DNA from: Thalassobius sp002708925
GTDB taxonomy: Bacteria; Pseudomonadota; Alphaproteobacteria; Rhodobacterales; Rhodobacteraceae
Direction: 5' to 3'
Assembly (NCBI RefSeq): GCF_049803795.1
Contig: NZ_JBNAGJ010000001.1
Location: forward strand, 787,052-851,051
DNA: 64,000 bases
Shown here: in pieces, positions 57,170-63,477 of the stretch
Position numbering within the stretch: the first letter of the stretch is position 1
Layout of the letters: each line of letters starts with the position of its first letter
Notes under the pieces: generated by a model
What the model was told of the DNA's origin: nothing
The model's database searches: none
Seen by the model: the letters and a program-made list of their open reading frames with translations, nothing else
Program-made: the position numbers and the translations under genes

Positions 57170-57744
57170 AGATATTTCACCAAGTAGAATCCGCCCAGCA
57201 GAATGATCACGAACAGCGTGAACATCAAGCCCAGTCGGCGCTCGATGAAGTCACGAATTGGTGCGCCGTATTTCCACAACAGACCCGCGACGATGAAGAA
57301 CCGCAATCCGCGTGCGATGATTGACGTGGCGAAAAAGGTTAACAGCGGCAGTCCCGTCCAGCCGGACATGATGGTGATCACCTTGAACGGGAAGGGGGTG
57401 ATGCCGGCGATCAGCACCGGCCAGAACCCGAAATCGTTAAAACGGCTGTTATATTCGGCCATGGCGTCGGCCTTGCCCATGGATTCCAGGATCGGGCGGC
57501 CGATCTGCTCATAAAACTGCGCGCCGATCAGATAGCCCAGCAGCCCGCCCGCAACCGAAGACACCAACGCCACCCCCGCAATCAGCCACGCGCGCGAGGG
57601 GCGTGCTAGGATCATCGGGATCATCAGAACATCGGGCGGGATCGGAAAGACCGAGGCCTCGATAAAGGCGATGAACGCCAGTAGCCACAGGGCGCGCGGA
57701 TGCTCGGCCAGGGACATGGTCCAATTATACAGGCCTTTGATCAT
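57166..57744 (-). CDS. YqaA/DedA-like membrane protein (VTT domain)
   Basis: A 192-residue integral membrane protein of the SNARE-associated/VTT family, related to DedA. It shows FIAFIEASVFPIPPDVLMIPM near 25, GGLLGYLIGAQFYEQIGRPI near 65, and GFWPVLIAGITPFPFKVITIMSG near 105, with helices near residues 15-35, 48-70, 108-128 and 160-190. The ATG at 57744 has GGAGCGCC upstream. DedA relatives take part in membrane lipid homeostasis, but the substrate here is not known. Confidence 0.9.
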   Translation of the reverse strand: MIKGLYNWTMSLAEHPRALWLLAFIAFIEASVFPIPPDVLMIPMILARPSRAWLIAGVALVSSVAGGLLGYLIGAQFYEQIGRPILESMGKADAMAEYNSRFNDFGFWPVLIAGITPFPFKVITIMSGWTGLPLLTFFATSIIARGLRFFIVAGLLWKYGAPIRDFIERRLGLMFTLFVIILLGGFYLVKYL

Positions 57745-57862
57745 GGGGCGCTCCTGTCTGGTTTGCCCTGTTACGCCATGCGTGGGCGATAAGGTCAACA
57801 CGCGATCGCGTGCGTTTTCGCTCTGGACGCGGGCGAATGGGTTGGATAGACGAATAAAACGT

Positions 57863-57946
57863 GCCCAAGTGGCGGAATGGTAGACGCAGGGGATTCAAAA
57901 TCCCCCGCCGCAAGGCGTGCCGGTTCGAGTCCGGCCTTGGGTACCA
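57863..57946 (+). tRNA. tRNA-Leu (CAA), site of integration
   Basis: An 84-nt tRNA with a long variable arm, anticodon loop TTCAAAA (anticodon CAA), T-arm GCCGGTTCGAGTCCGGC and encoded CCA (57944-57946). Acceptor arms GCCCAAG and CTTGGGT leave a G-U pair at position 1-72. An integrase gene lies 100 bp downstream, pointing at the tRNA 3' end as attachment site. Confidence 0.95.
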
Positions 57947-57966
57947 CCTTGATAAGGTGGGGTTTT
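57944..57966 (+). terminator. Terminator of tRNA-Leu
   Basis: CCACCTT-GAT-AAGGTGG starting on the CCA end, followed by GGTTTTTT. It may belong to the element side of the attachment site. Confidence 0.75.
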
Positions 57967-57998
57967 TTCTGATTTTGGGCTTTGCGGCTATTTTTGCC

Positions 57999-58017
57999 GT
58001 TAGTCGTCGGTTAGTCG
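57999..58017 (+). promoter_or_regulatory. Direct repeats GTTAGTCG, possible integrase arm sites
   Basis: GTTAGTCG occurs at 57999-58006 and 58010-58017, an 11-bp period, with a partial third copy (TCGTTAGCC) after it. It lies between the tRNA and the integrase stop, where arm-type sites of tyrosine integrases are often found. Confidence 0.3.
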
Positions 58018-58045
58018 AGTTCGTTAGCCATATTCACGAGTCGTT

Positions 58046-59248
58046 CTATTTCCGTCCGACCTGGCGCAGTTTCACGACATTGTTTGCTGCTTCGGATCTG
58101 CTGCGAACATAGCGGTCTGTCGTGGTAATTTGCGTGTGCTGAGCAGCGTCGCGCAATTGGTATGGATCGACCAGAGACTTGGCTTCGGTGATGCCACCAG
58201 ACCGCGCATCGCTGATTCTGAGGTCGTCTGGCAACTTGCAGTCTCGCAGCGCTGCTTTGAACCTGCGGGAGACGATCCCGTTTTTGGGGGGCTTGCTGCT
58301 TCCTGGGAGACATATGACAGGCCCAACCCGCTTATCAGGAGGTGTTAGTGAAAGCCTGCGCACAATCTCTGGAACGTCGGAAAGGTTAAAGTGGTATGGC
58401 TCTGTGAGCCCATCCCTCGTTTTGCTGATTACCTTTTCAAATGAACTTAAGTCAGGCTCAAACATTTCCCACGTCAATCCACCCTCCCACACGCGACCAC
58501 CGTCAACAATTCCACCTTCTTTTCCATCGGACGGCGCCCAATCGCCGTATACATCAACACCGCGCAGCATGAACTCGAACCTAAACAGGAGAGATAAGGA
58601 GACATAGCCAAACCCGTCTGCATCGAGGCGAGCGACAATCTTTTCCACCTGCTCTCTGGTGATGAATTTTTGCCGCTTGGGAGGAGATTTGATCCGCATG
58701 TCAGATTTCACAGCCCTCAGCTCACGGCAGTGTTTGATGCCAATCTTTGATCCGTGTGATAGCAGGATGCTGAAATGGTTGAACCACCTGCTGATATAGT
58801 GCACGGAGCGCCCGTTCGCCTCCATAGTGCGCTTCCATTCCATCATCCTTGGGAAATCGGTGTCATCAATCGGTACATCACCAATTCCATTGGCGATTCT
58901 TGTCATCACTTTTTTGTAGCCCTCTCGGGTCGATGCGCGAACATCGTGAATCGCTGAGTATTCGTCAGTCATGTATCTGGTGATCAGCCAGCCCCACGTA
59001 CCTGGCTCTTGTCGTTCGACGTTGCCTTCGTACCAGTTGACCATGCTGCGGGTCATTTCTCGGCAGGCCCGAGCCCTATCAAGATGAAGCCCGTCACCCT
59101 CTTGCCCGCCAAGTCTATAGGTTTTGATGCTGTATCCGGCGTCGCGGTATTTCTTGGGCGGAACCCAATAGTAGGTTCCTCTGATCCTGCTTAGGCAGGG
59201 TGAGTATGCTGGGTCGCTGTCGTCCCAAAGCGAATCCTTAAAGCTCAT
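58046..59248 (-). CDS. Tyrosine-family site-specific integrase
   Basis: Recombinase expected to insert and, with an excisionase, remove the element at tRNA-Leu. The 400 residues have an N-terminal DNA-binding/SAM-like part (ASTREGYKKVMTRIANGIG near 105) and a C-terminal catalytic domain ending with DARSGGITEAKSL, then QLRDAAQHTQITTTDRYVRS, giving the arginine, histidine and tyrosine nucleophile (Y in TDRY near 378). The arginine-box is divergent from the usual HxLRxT. The start overlaps the preceding AlpA-like gene by 11 bp. Confidence 0.85.
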   Translation of the reverse strand: MSFKDSLWDDSDPAYSPCLSRIRGTYYWVPPKKYRDAGYSIKTYRLGGQEGDGLHLDRARACREMTRSMVNWYEGNVERQEPGTWGWLITRYMTDEYSAIHDVRASTREGYKKVMTRIANGIGDVPIDDTDFPRMMEWKRTMEANGRSVHYISRWFNHFSILLSHGSKIGIKHCRELRAVKSDMRIKSPPKRQKFITREQVEKIVARLDADGFGYVSLSLLFRFEFMLRGVDVYGDWAPSDGKEGGIVDGGRVWEGGLTWEMFEPDLSSFEKVISKTRDGLTEPYHFNLSDVPEIVRRLSLTPPDKRVGPVICLPGSSKPPKNGIVSRRFKAALRDCKLPDDLRISDARSGGITEAKSLVDPYQLRDAAQHTQITTTDRYVRSRSEAANNVVKLRQVGRK

Positions 59249-59486
59249 GATATTTCTCTTGGTTGTTTTCCGTCAACCGCTCGGCAGCCAAGTGCCTTCT
59301 TCTTATGTTCCGGTCACTGGCCCACGCCTCAATCGCCTCACGGTGACGCCTGCCGGTGGCGCAGTCAATCTTTGGGAAGCCATATTGTGCCTCAAGTGTA
59401 GCGCCATTTGCGCGCAGCCAAGCAATATCCCGACCAAGCAGCCGCGCCACTTCCGATTCCGTCAGATACAGCTTGGGAATGCTCAT
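59238..59486 (-). CDS. AlpA/excisionase-like small DNA-binding protein
   Basis: An 82-residue protein with LYLTESEVARLLGRDIAWLRANG (residues 6-28), a winged/helix-turn-helix pattern of MerR-like excisionases, and the wing-like GFPKIDCATGRRHREAIEAW. The C-terminus is basic and charged. Such proteins regulate integrases or direct excision. Its end overlaps the integrase start, and its start overlaps the stop of the upstream gene (ATGA), so it is translationally coupled on both sides. Confidence 0.75.
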   Translation of the reverse strand: MSIPKLYLTESEVARLLGRDIAWLRANGATLEAQYGFPKIDCATGRRHREAIEAWASDRNIRRRHLAAERLTENNQEKYHEL

Positions 59487-59905
59487 TGCAGGTGCCCCCG
59501 CTCGACGCTTGCAAAGCGTGTCGGGCTTTTCGAGATTTCAACGATTCCAGCGCTAAAGTGGCCAGTGTACCCTGGTGGAATCAAAAACATTCCGCTTGGT
59601 ATTGGCTCTCCGTTGTGAGAGTTGCCAAAAGCCCAAATAAGAAAACCATGGTCTCTGCCGTCTACAATGATCGCCGGGCCATCATAATTCACATCCACAT
59701 CAACTATGGTGAGTTCTTGGAGTGCGGGGTTTTCTTTACGGATTTTCCGGTATTCGTCCAGCGACTGAATTTCTTGTGCGGCATTCAGGGGGCTACCCAA
59801 ATGCGGAGGCCAAGAGGCCTTTGTGGATATACTGTTGATGCGATACGGCTTCTTGACGCGGACCGCATCAATTATCCAACTTTTTTTGAACCAGTCAAAA
59901 ATCAT
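59483..59905 (-). CDS. Phage-type hypothetical protein, 140 residues
   Basis: No family recognised. It begins MIFDWFKKSWIIDAVRVKKP, basic and aromatic, with a mixed C-terminal domain (AIIVDGRDHGFLIWAFGNSH, then IPSGMFLIPPGYTGHFSAGI). The ATG at 59905 is chosen because AAAAAGGAAA lies 7 bp upstream; the frame extends to 59986 without a better site. Soluble, no membrane segment. Base composition is AT-rich compared with the core genome. Confidence 0.6.
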   Translation of the reverse strand: MIFDWFKKSWIIDAVRVKKPYRINSISTKASWPPHLGSPLNAAQEIQSLDEYRKIRKENPALQELTIVDVDVNYDGPAIIVDGRDHGFLIWAFGNSHNGEPIPSGMFLIPPGYTGHFSAGIVEISKSPTRFASVERGHLQ

Positions 59906-59999
59906 CGCACGTTTCCTTTTTGGCATTTGCAAAAGGTCAACCAGTGGAGACGAGGAATGCTGACTTGGCGCTGGCATCTCGGACATTGATAGAGGTACA

Positions 60000-60659
60000 T
60001 CACTTGCCCTCCTTCACTGCGAGGCTTTCAGGGGTGTGGAGGGCGCTCAGGATTTCTGACCTCACTTGATGCGCCGCTTCATACGGGTCGGAAGGTAAAT
60101 GCCCGTGGCCGTTGGCGGGGTAGCTTTCGATCAAGGCAATCACCTTTGCCCGTTCCTCAGCCCGAGCCTCGGCTTCGACGTCTGCGGCGCTGCGGAGGGT
60201 GATGGCGGATAGCACGTGTTGGGCGTGATACCCATCAACCCAATCCTTCGCATCTTTGTCTGTCGCAAAACCATGATCCTCGTTTGGGTATTTTACAAAA
60301 GAATCATCATACCCGTCCCGCACTACAAGCCAGCCAAGTCCATGATCCGTGTGAAGCAGGGTGTATTCCCCCAGCAGCGTTTCTTGCGCGGTAAAAGAAC
60401 CGTCAACCTCGCGCGACCACTTCAGCGGCTTGACGACTGCGACCTGTTCGGCGGTCGCGGCTTCCAGCTGTTTCCGTAAGGCTATAACCTCCGCGCGTTC
60501 TGTGGCGATGATTTGAGCTGCGCCCTCCGCTGCAAGCTCGGCGGCTTCGAGGGCGTAGGCGGCTTCCTGCATTGCAGCATGCGCGGACTGTCGCTGTCCT
60601 TCCGTAACGATAGGCACCAGCAGGTGCAGCCGCTCAATCAGTTCCTTATAGTCAGTCAT
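60000..60659 (-). CDS. Phage-type hypothetical protein, 219 residues, coiled-coil N-terminus
   Basis: Residues 20-75 are rich in Ala, Glu and Gln with coiled-coil character (AAYALEAAELAAEGAAQIIA, then RAEVIALRKQLEAATAEQ). The C-terminal half contains GEYTLLHTDHGLGWLVVRDG, a domain often seen in phage Ead/Ea22-like orphans, and HLPSDPYEAAHQVRSEIL. The ATG at 60659 is preferred over the ATG at 60662 because of GGAG spacing. Function unknown. Confidence 0.6.
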   Translation of the reverse strand: MTDYKELIERLHLLVPIVTEGQRQSAHAAMQEAAYALEAAELAAEGAAQIIATERAEVIALRKQLEAATAEQVAVVKPLKWSREVDGSFTAQETLLGEYTLLHTDHGLGWLVVRDGYDDSFVKYPNEDHGFATDKDAKDWVDGYHAQHVLSAITLRSAADVEAEARAEERAKVIALIESYPANGHGHLPSDPYEAAHQVRSEILSALHTPESLAVKEGK

Positions 60660-60700
60660 CATATTTCTCCGGCTTTGGAATTTGCGTATGGAAGGGTCAT
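60659..60700 (-). CDS. 13-codon coupled mini-ORF
   Basis: ATGACCCTTCCATACGCAAAT and seven more codons to TGA. Its ATG overlaps the stop of the 54-residue gene (CTATGA) and its TGA overlaps the two start codons of the 219-residue gene. It may carry ribosomes from one gene to the next, or it may be chance. Confidence 0.2.
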   Translation of the reverse strand: MTLPYANSKAGEI

Positions 60701-60861
60701 AGTCTGCCTTTCCCTGCCAAAGCGGCCAGGATTGCGAGGCCAGATCGGCCGTGGGCTATCGAAATTACGCGCGGTTTATGTTTCTGCTTTGTTGCGGGAG
60801 CCTGCCGCTGGCGCTCCTTGCGGGCTTTCGTGCGGTTCCGGCTGGTTTTCTTATTCTGCAT
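60697..60861 (-). CDS. Small highly basic protein, 54 residues
   Basis: MQNKKTSRNRTKARKERQRQ, then APATKQKHKPRVISIAHGRS and a hydrophobic end GLAILAALAGKGRL. Nearly one residue in four is Lys or Arg, so nucleic-acid binding is plausible. GAGGTGAA stands 5 bp upstream of the ATG. It is 8 bp after the upstream gene. It was too short for the supplied listing of long frames but fits the operon. Confidence 0.55.
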   Translation of the reverse strand: MQNKKTSRNRTKARKERQRQAPATKQKHKPRVISIAHGRSGLAILAALAGKGRL

Positions 60862-60869
60862 GTTTCACC

Positions 60870-61070
60870 TCAAAACGAGACCCGGTCGGCTTCGAGTTCG
60901 ACGCGGCGAACATCGTCTTTCACGAAGGCAACCACGGCCTGCATGACGTAGAATGTCTTGCCTGGGTTTTCGCGAGCGAGGCGCTTCGCCTCAGCTTCCG
61001 CGACACTCCGATCAAGGTGAACAACGCTGCTGGGGCCGTCACCTTTGACCATCCAAAACGAGTTTTCCAT
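60870..61070 (-). CDS. Phage-type hypothetical protein, 66 residues
   Basis: MENSFWMVKGDGPSSVVHLD, then RSVAEAEAKRLARENPGKTF and YVMQAVVAFVKDDVRRVELE. The pattern, an aromatic start followed by an AEAEAKRLARENPG helix and a beta strand, is common to a small phage/prophage orphan family of unknown function. AAAAGGAGA precedes the ATG by 6 bp. Confidence 0.7.
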   Translation of the reverse strand: MENSFWMVKGDGPSSVVHLDRSVAEAEAKRLARENPGKTFYVMQAVVAFVKDDVRRVELEADRVSF

Positions 61071-61083
61071 TCTTCTCTCCTTT

Positions 61084-61257
61084 TCAGGCCACCACGGCCA
61101 GCTCGGGCACGTTGGCGGATACCAGCGCCTCGGCCATCACCGGGGGCACTGAGTTTCCGCACATGCGGGTTTGTTCGGTCTTGGTGAAGATGCGGCCATC
61201 GGGTCCGCGCTCCAGATCGGTTGGGGCTTGCAGCAGGTCTAGGAAGGTGTCTTTCAT
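61084..61257 (-). CDS. C-terminal piece of a DNA cytosine-5 methyltransferase (motif IX-X region)
   Basis: A 57-residue frame MKDTFLDLLQAPTDLERGPD, then IFTKTEQTRMCGNSVPPVMA and EALVSANVPELAVVA. The segment QTRMCGNSVPPVMAEALV is the C-terminal motif X of cytosine-5 methyltransferases, which folds against the catalytic core. The rest of the enzyme is not in frame upstream. The start overlaps the previous stop (ATGA), so it is translated as part of the operon. It may be a decayed remnant or a true split subunit. Confidence 0.65.
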   Translation of the reverse strand: MKDTFLDLLQAPTDLERGPDGRIFTKTEQTRMCGNSVPPVMAEALVSANVPELAVVA

Positions 61258-61709
61258 GAACGGGCCTCGTTTCGTGGCAGTGCAATAATCGCCTCAACCC
61301 ACCACCATTCCCCGTGTGCCCCGTGCAGCGCGTTTTCAGGATTAGTCACCCAATCGCCAGTGGCTGGGTCCGCAATTTGACCGTCAATCGCCACAACAGC
61401 ATGACCCCAATCACCGCGCGGCGATTTCCCCGACAGCATGAACGGAACGCCGGGGCTAAGGTAGGCTAGGGTATGCAGGATCGTCTTAATCTCAGTTTCA
61501 GGTGGGTAGATGAATTGCATTAGGCCGTGTCCCTGCGCCGCCAGATATTCGCGGAGCGGCGCTACATGGTCGCTAACCCCTACATCCGCAAAATGTGGGA
61601 GGTCGCGGGCATTCAAGCCCATCAGCATCGCAACAGCAGTTCTGAGGCAGTCGCCGTGTACGCCGTTTTCAGGGTCGTGGCGTAGAGCCTGCTTTTGTGG
61701 AACAATCAT
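61254..61709 (-). CDS. C39-like/papain-like small protein, probably phage
   Basis: A 151-residue protein with a possible catalytic dyad: cysteine in GVHGDCLRTAVAMLMGL near 21 and histidine in SPRGDWGHAVVAIDGQIADP near 103. This spacing resembles C39-like cysteine peptidases of phages. No signal peptide. Its role in the element is not known. Overlaps neighbours on both sides (four-base ATGA junctions). Confidence 0.6.
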   Translation of the reverse strand: MIVPQKQALRHDPENGVHGDCLRTAVAMLMGLNARDLPHFADVGVSDHVAPLREYLAAQGHGLMQFIYPPETEIKTILHTLAYLSPGVPFMLSGKSPRGDWGHAVVAIDGQIADPATGDWVTNPENALHGAHGEWWWVEAIIALPRNEARS

Positions 61710-62410
61710 TCTGCCACCTCCATCTGGTCAATGTTGCAGCGGTGTACGGTTACGGCGGTGGCTGTCACCCATGGATTAGCGTCCCAGCCTAGGCCGCGCT
61801 TGGAATGGCGGGTGTTCCAGGCTCTTTGGAATGACGTTCGGAACGGGCTATCCACAAGTTCTCGCAATGGGATGTCGTAGGGCTTGAACAGCCCCGTTGC
61901 CGCCGCTTGATCCTCGCCAATCTCCTGCACCCGCATGACTCGCACGTCCGTGACGATCAGCGTCAGGCGTGACGCCCAGCGGGGCATGTGTTGAGAGGAA
62001 ATATTCCCTTTGGCCGCAGCCTTTGGAATTATCCAATCGCCGAAATCATCGTCTGAGGACCAGTCCCAGTGGCGCACTTTGCTGTCATTTGGATACAGGA
62101 CGGCTACATGCCAAGGATCGGCTGCGCTGATTGATGGTCTCCACGCCTCACGCACCCACAGGCGGTCCCCGGTGGCTCGCCGGATCGGAATGCGGTCCTC
62201 GACGTTGCATGGCCACAGGTCGCCTGCCTCAGGCACCATCCATCCGAAGCTGTGACACAGGTCTGGGCGCGGTGCCTCGTGGCCGTAATAGCGGTACATC
62301 GCCATGCTTTCCGGGGGCTGTTTTGCCAGCGGCTCCACGACCAGAGACAACCGCCCGTCCAGTGCGGCGCGGACCTGCCAGTCGGTTAGGTTGATGGGGC
62401 GGTCAGTCAT
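61706..62410 (-). CDS. ASCH-domain-like protein, copy 1
   Basis: A 234-residue protein with GDRLWVREAWRPS near 82, MPRWASRLTLIVTDVRVMRVQEIG near 140 (split here for length: MPRWASRLTLIVTD, then VRVMRVQEIG) and a C-terminal block KRGLGWDANPWVTATAVTV. This pattern is of the ASCH/PUA-like group, small RNA-binding or nucleotide-modifying domains. A second copy lies at 63474. The ATG at 62410 overlaps the preceding stop; the frame upstream to 62437 is not needed. Confidence 0.7.
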   Translation of the reverse strand: MTDRPINLTDWQVRAALDGRLSLVVEPLAKQPPESMAMYRYYGHEAPRPDLCHSFGWMVPEAGDLWPCNVEDRIPIRRATGDRLWVREAWRPSISAADPWHVAVLYPNDSKVRHWDWSSDDDFGDWIIPKAAAKGNISSQHMPRWASRLTLIVTDVRVMRVQEIGEDQAAATGLFKPYDIPLRELVDSPFRTSFQRAWNTRHSKRGLGWDANPWVTATAVTVHRCNIDQMEVAE

Positions 62411-63477
62411 TCGCACAACCCGTATTGAGAGGAACATGACAAGCCGTCATCTGCCTCAAATGCGTGGCGCAGCATGTTGAGCTGCCGACCGCCGTGATCT
62501 GTTTTTGACCATGCAAAAGCCGCGTCTGCTTTCGGCCATTCAATCGACGCGGATAGATCGCGGCGGATTTTCCGCCCCATGCGGTGCAATTCCACCTCGC
62601 GGCCATCTTCCAGTAGGTCGCGGTGATTGCTGCGGATGGTGTGTTCGACCATGCGATTCAGGGCGCGCACCAGATCCGCCCCTTCCGGCGTCATATCTGC
62701 TGCGAAAAACGTGGCCGCCCCCCGTTTGCTGGCATCGGCCACCAGCACCTCCCATTCGCGCAGCTTGTCCTCAGTTTCTGGGAACCGAATTGCGATTTGG
62801 CCGATTTCGGCCTTATTCACATTCACGCAGGGAAAGCACCCGACGCGGCCCATACCAAGGGAATACAGCGGGTTGTGTTTCGCTCCCACTGCCGTTGCGT
62901 ACGAAATCACATTCTGCGCCTTCCAGTGGATCAGCGGGCGAAACAGAAGCATGTCATGCGGGCCGTCGCGGCGCACACGCTGGAACATCTGCGCATTGCG
63001 GCGATTTGGGCTTTCATCACGCCTTACCCCGATCCACTGGACCACCGGGCCGACCTTCAGGGCCGGGCTGACAACATGATCCTCAATCGCCCGCGCCTTC
63101 AAAAATTCGGTGCAAAATTGCGCTCGCGCGCTGGGGAAACGCCCCTTCCACAAGCACAGGTCCAGAAACGGGATGCCGGTTGGCTGGATGATCTCTAAGG
63201 CGCGCTCGATGCGAGAAGGTGGAACCCCAGCATTGGCCCATTCTAGCGCGATGAAGGTCCGCTTCTTTGCCATCTTTTCCGTGAAATCATACCGCACCAT
63301 TTCCAGAGGAACCCCGACGAACTCAGCCAAATAGTGCGCGTGTTCGATGGTCAGCTCGTTTTCGTTGCCTGTGTCCGCCATGACCAGCCGGAACGGCATA
63401 CCGCGCTCAGCGGCTAGCAAGGCGCAGGCTTGGCTGTCTTTCCCACCGGAAAGGTTGACGATGTGCTGTGGGCTCAT
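62407..63477 (-). CDS. PAPS-reductase/ATP-pyrophosphatase-like phage enzyme
   Basis: The 356 residues begin HIVNLSGGKDSQACALL, with the SGGKDS P-loop of ATP pyrophosphatases (PAPS reductase, DndC, TtuA-like). Cysteines are conserved in pairs or singly: QFCTEFLK near 121, VGCFPCVN near 211 and CSSQYGLC at the end. Such enzymes transfer sulfur or adenylate a carbonyl; relatives include DndC-type DNA phosphorothioation proteins. Here it may modify phage nucleic acid, but this is inference. No dndB, D or E is in view. It is flanked on both sides by ASCH-like genes with four-base overlaps. Confidence 0.75.
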   Translation of the reverse strand: MSPQHIVNLSGGKDSQACALLAAERGMPFRLVMADTGNENELTIEHAHYLAEFVGVPLEMVRYDFTEKMAKKRTFIALEWANAGVPPSRIERALEIIQPTGIPFLDLCLWKGRFPSARAQFCTEFLKARAIEDHVVSPALKVGPVVQWIGVRRDESPNRRNAQMFQRVRRDGPHDMLLFRPLIHWKAQNVISYATAVGAKHNPLYSLGMGRVGCFPCVNVNKAEIGQIAIRFPETEDKLREWEVLVADASKRGAATFFAADMTPEGADLVRALNRMVEHTIRSNHRDLLEDGREVELHRMGRKIRRDLSASIEWPKADAAFAWSKTDHGGRQLNMLRHAFEADDGLSCSSQYGLCE

